NCBI GenBank assembly: GCA_947584375.1
Contig: CANPWL010000003.1
Coordinates: forward strand, 62,001 to 126,000
DNA length: 64,000 bases
Source: an uncultured Clostridia bacterium
GTDB taxonomy: Bacteria > Bacillota > Clostridia > Oscillospirales > Ruminococcaceae
Direction of reading: 5' to 3'
Shown here: positions 60,275-64,000 of the stretch, in pieces
Numbering within the stretch: position 1 is the first letter of the stretch
Layout of the letters: each line of letters begins with the position of its first letter
Position numbers and translations under genes: made by a program
The notes under the pieces: generated by a model
Database searches by the model: none
What the model was told of the DNA's origin: nothing
What the model saw: the letters and a program-made list of their open reading frames with translations, nothing else

Positions 60275-61414
60275 ATGTGCGGAGTTTATATTCACGTTCC
60301 GTTTTGCAAAAGGAAATGTATATATTGCGATTTCTATTCGGTTTGCAGTGACGATAAGCTTTACAGCGATTTTGTCAATGCGCTGAACAGGTCTGTTGAA
60401 AACCGTGCCGATAATAGAATTAAGGTCGATACCGTATATTTCGGCGGAGGTACGCCTACGGTATTGGAAAGCAGTCAGCTGGCGTCAATTCTTAACACTG
60501 TTAAAAACAGCTTTGATGTTTCTCATAACGCCGAGATAACCGTTGAGGCTAATCCCTGCACCGTTACATTAGAAAGTTTGAGAGAGCTTTTAAAAGGCGG
60601 TTTCAACAGGATATCATTTGGTATTCAGTCTGCAATGGACGATGAACTGTCGGCACTTTCAAGACTTCATAATTACAAGCAGGCAAGAGAAGCTGTTTTA
60701 AATGCGAAAAAGGCAGGCTTTACAAATATATCGGCTGATATTATGATAGGTATTATCAATCAGACAAGGGAAAGTCTTATTGACACAATAGAAAAGATAA
60801 CCTCGCTTCCTGTTTGTCACATATCCGCTTATATGCTGAAGGTTGAGGAAAATACCCCGCTTTATGATATGATAAAAAGAGACGGCAATATTTTAAAAAG
60901 CATTGCAGATGACGACGAGCTTTCAGAAAGGTATCTGCTTATGTGCAGGCTGCTTGAGGAAAAAGGATTTTTGCAGTATGAGATATCTAACTTTGCAAAG
61001 CCGGGCTTTGAAAGCAGGCACAATTTAAAGTACTGGAGATGTGAGGAGTATTTAGGCTTCGGACCGCACGCTCACTCATACCTTGACGGCAAAAGATACT
61101 TATATGACTGTGACGTATTAACCTTTATCGATTGTAACGGCAGACCTGAAATCACTTACACAGATACCGATGTTGATAAGGCGGAGGAGTATATTATGCT
61201 TTCGTTAAGGCTTGCGGAGGGGTTAGATACTGTTATGCTTGCAAGCTTGGATAAGAAAGGCAGATACGGAAATATTATTTCAAACGCAGTTGAGATAAAC
61301 AGGCTTTCGGATGAAAAGCTTATCAACATTTCACAAAACGGAAAGCATATTTCGCTTACCAAGAGGGGTTTTCTGGTTTCAAACACAGTTATATCAAGGC
61401 TGTTAAACCGATAG
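60275..61414 (+). CDS. hemW: Radical SAM heme chaperone HemW
   Basis: This 379-aa radical SAM protein is related to HemN. The 4Fe-4S cluster ligands are Cys11, Cys15 and Cys18 in HVPFCKRKCIYCDFYS, followed by VDTVYFGGGTPTVLE, and GFNRISFGIQSAMDDELSALSRLHNY. The C-terminal HemN_C-type domain is present. HemW lacks coproporphyrinogen oxidase activity and is thought to deliver heme to respiratory enzymes. It follows the four-helix protein by 5 bases in the lepA operon. Confidence 0.93.
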   Translation: MCGVYIHVPFCKRKCIYCDFYSVCSDDKLYSDFVNALNRSVENRADNRIKVDTVYFGGGTPTVLESSQLASILNTVKNSFDVSHNAEITVEANPCTVTLESLRELLKGGFNRISFGIQSAMDDELSALSRLHNYKQAREAVLNAKKAGFTNISADIMIGIINQTRESLIDTIEKITSLPVCHISAYMLKVEENTPLYDMIKRDGNILKSIADDDELSERYLLMCRLLEEKGFLQYEISNFAKPGFESRHNLKYWRCEEYLGFGPHAHSYLDGKRYLYDCDVLTFIDCNGRPEITYTDTDVDKAEEYIMLSLRLAEGLDTVMLASLDKKGRYGNIISNAVEINRLSDEKLINISQNGKHISLTKRGFLVSNTVISRLLNR

Positions 61415-61442
61415 TTGATTTTGAATAAAGGAGTGTAAATGT

Positions 61443-62471
61443 ATGAAAAGATCTTTATTGGCTTTTTTGGCGCTGACGGTTTTATGTTTTAGCTTATTTG
61501 TTTCCGGTTGTGAAGAGCAAAGCAAATCGGCAGATGTTTCAAAGGAGATTTACACACCGCAGACTAACGCTGAAAACTATAAGGACAATATTGTTGAAGC
61601 AAAAATAGGAACAATGAATCAAAAATATTATCATGAAGCGTCTTATGACAATCCTTATATTGAAACGGTAGCTTTTGAAACTGACGGAGTGGTTTCTTCA
61701 ATCAATGTAGAAAACGGCGATAAGGTAAAGAAAGGAGCAGTTCTGGCACGTCTTAATACCGATGAAATAGATAAGAGGATCGAAGAACAAGAGATGAGAC
61801 TTTCTTCGGCAAAGAAAACCTTGTCCAAAATCAATAAGGATAAAAAGGCTGATAAGTCGGAAAAGATTTCTGCAAAATACGACGTTCAGATAGAGCAGAA
61901 CGCTTATGACAAGCTTTTGTTTGAACGTGAAAGATATACTGTTAAAGCTCCTTATAAGGGAGAGATAAGCATTCAGTTTGAAGAGGGCAAGGAAATAAAA
62001 AAAGGCTCGCAGGTTTCAAAAGGACAGCCTCTTTGCACTATGAAGGATCCTAAGGGCGAAAGGCTATGCATAATTTTATATGACGACGAAAAGCTTGAGG
62101 ACGTAAGCTTTGGTATGAATGTTACTCTTACACAAGGGAAAACAATTGAAAACGGAAAAATCACCGATATAGTTTTCAGTGACGGCGGCGGAAGCTACGA
62201 CGCATATTATTATGTAATAACTCCTGAAAAGAAAAATACCGAGCTGGTTAGTTACGGGGATAAGATAAATGCTTCAATTGACGTTTACTCAAAGGAAAAT
62301 GCAGTTATTGTTCCTACTGAGGCAATAAAGAAAGTTAATGATACAAACTATGTAGATGTTCTTGTGGACGGAATGAAAATCCAGACTGATGTTGAGATAG
62401 GTATTCAGGATGATACGGAAACTGAAATAGTAAGCGGTCTGTCAGGCGGAGAGCAGATAATAGTAGATTAA
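61443..62471 (+). CDS. Efflux-pump periplasmic-adaptor-like lipoprotein (HlyD/MacA type)
   Basis: This 342-aa protein has a lipoprotein signal ending VSGC (Cys23), a split lipoyl-like domain (VVSSINVENGDKVKKGAVLARLNTDEI and the partner YTVKAPYKGEISIQFEEGKEIKKGSQV), a short coiled coil between them (about 108-160) and a beta-barrel end with AVIVPTEAIKKVNDTNYVDV. It is the adaptor of a MacAB-like ABC exporter or RND pump, but no ABC gene follows; a type I toxin-antitoxin copy and repeats come next. It follows hemW by 28 bases and may belong to its operon. Confidence 0.87.
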   Translation: MKRSLLAFLALTVLCFSLFVSGCEEQSKSADVSKEIYTPQTNAENYKDNIVEAKIGTMNQKYYHEASYDNPYIETVAFETDGVVSSINVENGDKVKKGAVLARLNTDEIDKRIEEQEMRLSSAKKTLSKINKDKKADKSEKISAKYDVQIEQNAYDKLLFERERYTVKAPYKGEISIQFEEGKEIKKGSQVSKGQPLCTMKDPKGERLCIILYDDEKLEDVSFGMNVTLTQGKTIENGKITDIVFSDGGGSYDAYYYVITPEKKNTELVSYGDKINASIDVYSKENAVIVPTEAIKKVNDTNYVDVLVDGMKIQTDVEIGIQDDTETEIVSGLSGGEQIIVD

Positions 62472-62523
62472 ATGTTTATTATTTTCTTCTTGACTTTACG
62501 TATATTTGTGATATAATATAGGT

Positions 62524-62630
62524 ATAAAAGGAGTACTGTACATGGGTAAACTAAGTTACCGTGGCAGTTTCTCCCTAAGTTGTGTTATAGAAACACCGTA
62601 ACTTGGGATCGTTGGCGGTGTTTCTTTTTA
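62524..62630 (+). ncRNA. Putative antitoxin RNA, type I module copy E
   Basis: Promoter TTGACT (62490-62495), 16 bases, TATAAT (62512-62517). Leader GGAGTACTGTACA, hairpin with GGTAA/TTACC arms, then GGCAGTTTCTCCC, and terminator AGAAACACCG/CGGTGTTTCT (62589-62625) followed by TTTTA. This copy sits alone, 20 bases after the adaptor gene. Confidence 0.72.
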
Positions 62631-62649
62631 TGTATAATAAAAAGAATTT

Positions 62650-62736
62650 CTAATTTTTTTTATTAAATAATAAAATTAGAGTGATAACTTCAGCAAGCAT
62701 ACTGATAAAAATAAATAATTCAGAATGTGTTACCAT
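62650..62736 (-). CDS. Putative type I toxin peptide, copy E (28 aa)
   Basis: N-terminus MVTHSELFIFISM, C-terminus LILLFNKKN. Promoter on the minus strand: TTGACA (62821-62826), 17 bases, TATAAT (62798-62803). The ribosome site GAGGTGATAACT before ATG 62736 is strong; the leader hairpin CTCCC-TTTGA-GGGGAGG is shorter than in other copies. Convergent with antitoxin RNA E. Divergence from the other copies is greatest here, but all architectural elements are kept. Confidence 0.74.
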   Translation of the reverse strand: MVTHSELFIFISMLAEVITLILLFNKKN

Positions 62737-62842
62737 AGTTATCACCTCCCCTCAAAGGGAGAAACCGCCCTACCGTTCATGTACAGTACTCGGATATATT
62801 ATATAAGATTCATTTATAGCTGTCAAGCTAGGCAGAGAGCCC

Positions 62843-63232
62843 CTGCCGGCTCGGCAGTCTAGCCTCTTGCCACTAGGTACTAGCCTGCCGTTGCACTAAG
62901 TTAAACATTAATCAAATTATCCAAAGGCAGAGAGCCCCTGCCGGCTCGGCAGTCTAGCCTCTTGCTTCTAATCTCTAACTTCTAATCGGGCAGATTGGAT
63001 GCAACGTCACTTATTAGAGGATAGAAGTTAGAGGTAAGAGCAGGGCTGAGCCCTGCACGCAGTCCGCCTTTGGGTAGTTTGATAAGTGTTATAGTTTAAG
63101 AAACGGCAGACTTATACTTTGTTGGAAAAATTAGTTTTAGCCTCTTGCCACTAGGTACTAACCTGCCGTTTTGCAAAGTATACACATTATACAAACTTTT
63201 CAAAGGCAGCAGAGCCCCCAGCGGCTCGCTGG
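62843..63232. repeat. Cluster of dispersed palindromic repeats before the last gene
   Basis: Hairpin CTGCCG-GCT-CGGCAG (62843-62857), core 62885-62930, the same hairpin (62938-62952), short GTTAGA-type repeats (62960-63035), hairpin GCAGGGC-TGA-GCCCTGC (63040-63056), reverse core 63064-63109, forward core 63163-63209 and hairpin CCAGCG-GCT-CGCTGG (63218-63232), which ends at the -35 box of the next gene. No gene is present from 62827 to 63330. Confidence 0.87.
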
Positions 63233-63261
63233 TTGACAAAGCGGTATATGTAAAGTATAAT
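63233..63261 (+). promoter_or_regulatory. Promoter of the NfnA/SudB-like gene
   Basis: TTGACA (63233-63238), a 17-base spacer and perfect TATAAT (63256-63261). The -35 box starts at the base after a repeat hairpin. Confidence 0.65.
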
Positions 63262-63330
63262 TAGTAACGGTGTGATTATGAGGATTTAACACTAATTTTA
63301 TAATTAATATTTTAAGTGGTGAAGGAACAA

Positions 63331-64000
63331 ATGTATAAAATCATTAAGAAAAAAGAGCTTAACCCTACGGTTACGCTTATGGAAATAGACGCTCCTTTGG
63401 TTGCAAAAAAGGCTGAACCGGGACAGTTTATCATACTTCGTGTTGACGATGAGGGAGAGCGTATTCCGCTAACTGTTGCAGATTTTGACAGGAAGGCAGG
63501 TACTGTTACGATTATTTTTCAGATCGTCGGCAGTACAACAGAAAAGCTCAATCACTTAGACGAGGGCGACGAGATAAAGGATTTTGTGGGTCCGCTGGGA
63601 GTTCCGACACATACGCAGGGGCTTAAAAAGGTCGCTGTTGTGGGCGGCGGAGTAGGCTGTGCGATTGCATATCCTGTTGCAAAGAAGCTGCATAACTCAG
63701 GCTGTGAGGTTCACTCGGTAGTGGGATTTAGAAATAAAGACCTGCTTATTCTCGAGGACGAGTTTAAGGCTGTCAGCGACAAATATGTTGTGATGACGGA
63801 CGACGGAAGCTATGGCGAAAAGGGTCTTGTGACCGACGCATTGAAAAAGCTTATCGAAAGCGGAGAGAAGTATGACGAGGTCATTGCAATAGGACCGCTT
63901 GTTATGATGAAGTTTGTTTGCAAGCTTACAAAAGAATATGATATAAAGACTATGGTTTCTATGAATCCCATTATGATAGACGGTACGGGTATGTGCGGAG
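63331..64000 (+). CDS. Sulfide/dihydroorotate dehydrogenase-like FAD/NAD-binding protein (NfnA/SudB type), 3' end cut
   Basis: This partial gene (223 codons) continues past the window. It begins MYKIIKKKELNPTVTLMEID, has the flavin-binding GQFIILRVDDEGERIPLTVAD with the RxxxEx motif, and the nucleotide-binding VAVVGGGVGCAIAYPVAKKL, ending at MIDGTGMCG where the cluster-binding cysteines start. This matches the small subunit of NADPH:ferredoxin oxidoreductases (NfnA/SudB) and PyrK-like proteins; its usual partner, a GltD-like NfnB/SudA, would lie downstream outside the window. GAAGGA precedes ATG 63331. Confidence 0.9.
   Translation, partial: MYKIIKKKELNPTVTLMEIDAPLVAKKAEPGQFIILRVDDEGERIPLTVADFDRKAGTVTIIFQIVGSTTEKLNHLDEGDEIKDFVGPLGVPTHTQGLKKVAVVGGGVGCAIAYPVAKKLHNSGCEVHSVVGFRNKDLLILEDEFKAVSDKYVVMTDDGSYGEKGLVTDALKKLIESGEKYDEVIAIGPLVMMKFVCKLTKEYDIKTMVSMNPIMIDGTGMCG

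Noticed and set aside
1-64000. tRNA, rRNA and riboswitch genes
   Set aside because: I looked for T-loop motifs, clusters of paired arms and known aptamer cores and saw none; a covariance search would be needed to exclude divergent ones.

Overview
The window is a 64 kb chromosomal segment of a low-GC Gram-positive bacterium, most likely a gut Clostridia member of the Oscillospiraceae (Ruminococcus-like). The basis is codon use, strong Shine-Dalgarno sites, textbook sigma-A promoters, a proofreading-deficient PolA, MurT/GatD, RqcH, and household gene sets (tsaD-rimI-rsmI, recG-dus, polA-rqcH, typA, lepA-hemW) typical of that group. No rRNA, tRNA, transposase, CRISPR array or prophage was seen. 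Both ends cut genes: 1-1011 loses its C-terminus and 63331-64000 is the start of an NfnA/SudB-type flavoprotein.

Layout. 1-4160: a YhgE/Pip-like secreted helical protein, an MMPL transporter and a small protein, divergent from a TetR regulator across a palindromic candidate operator. 4500-8783: a hybrid two-receiver histidine kinase with a sugar-type binding lipoprotein. 8888-13246 (mostly minus): DUF308, Nif3, TrmK, DUF1858, FemAB and VanY. 13428-15807: AraB-AraD. 15892-16894: a small accessory locus (70-aa protein, RHH protein, HTH protein) with a 112-bp duplicated gene fragment. 17188-34668: household genes for CBS/CorC, transglutaminase, t6A synthesis, rRNA and tRNA modification, RecG, PolA, RqcH, Aag and lipid II amidation. 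35125-38342 (minus): feoA-feoA-feoB-Cys-rich peptide with three similar palindromes. 38777-51281: a type IV pilus locus (PilC, M-, N-, O-like, PilX-like, two prepilins, PilB, PilT) ending in a PAS-only protein. 51338-63330: tautomerase, Maf, DUF421, a DUF4373 protein, typA, lepA, hemW and an orphan efflux adaptor.

The most notable content lies between the household genes. Five copies of one about 340-430-bp module are present: 34686-35027, three in tandem at 56406-57660, and 62490-62826. Each has two convergent strong promoters. The minus-strand RNA encodes a 28-29-aa hydrophobic peptide ending in Lys-Lys or Lys-Lys-Asn, with its ribosome site in a leader hairpin. The plus-strand RNA is short, structured and non-coding and ends at a terminator facing the peptide gene. 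This is the architecture of a type I toxin-antitoxin system (Hol_Tox/TxpA-like or Fst-like). The two RNAs begin with the same leader sequence, so the presumed antitoxin carries a free copy of the anti-Shine-Dalgarno arm. One copy has a roughly 97-bp insertion that extends the peptide in frame.

A second layer is a family of about 16 dispersed repeats: a 46-bp imperfect palindrome with CTGCC/GGCAG ends, usually next to a 15-17-bp hairpin whose stem differs from copy to copy but stays paired. These sit at gene boundaries. They supply stop codons for araD, typA and a prepilin gene, and in three places they abut the -35 box of the next gene. All statements are from reading the sequence; no database search or folding program was run.
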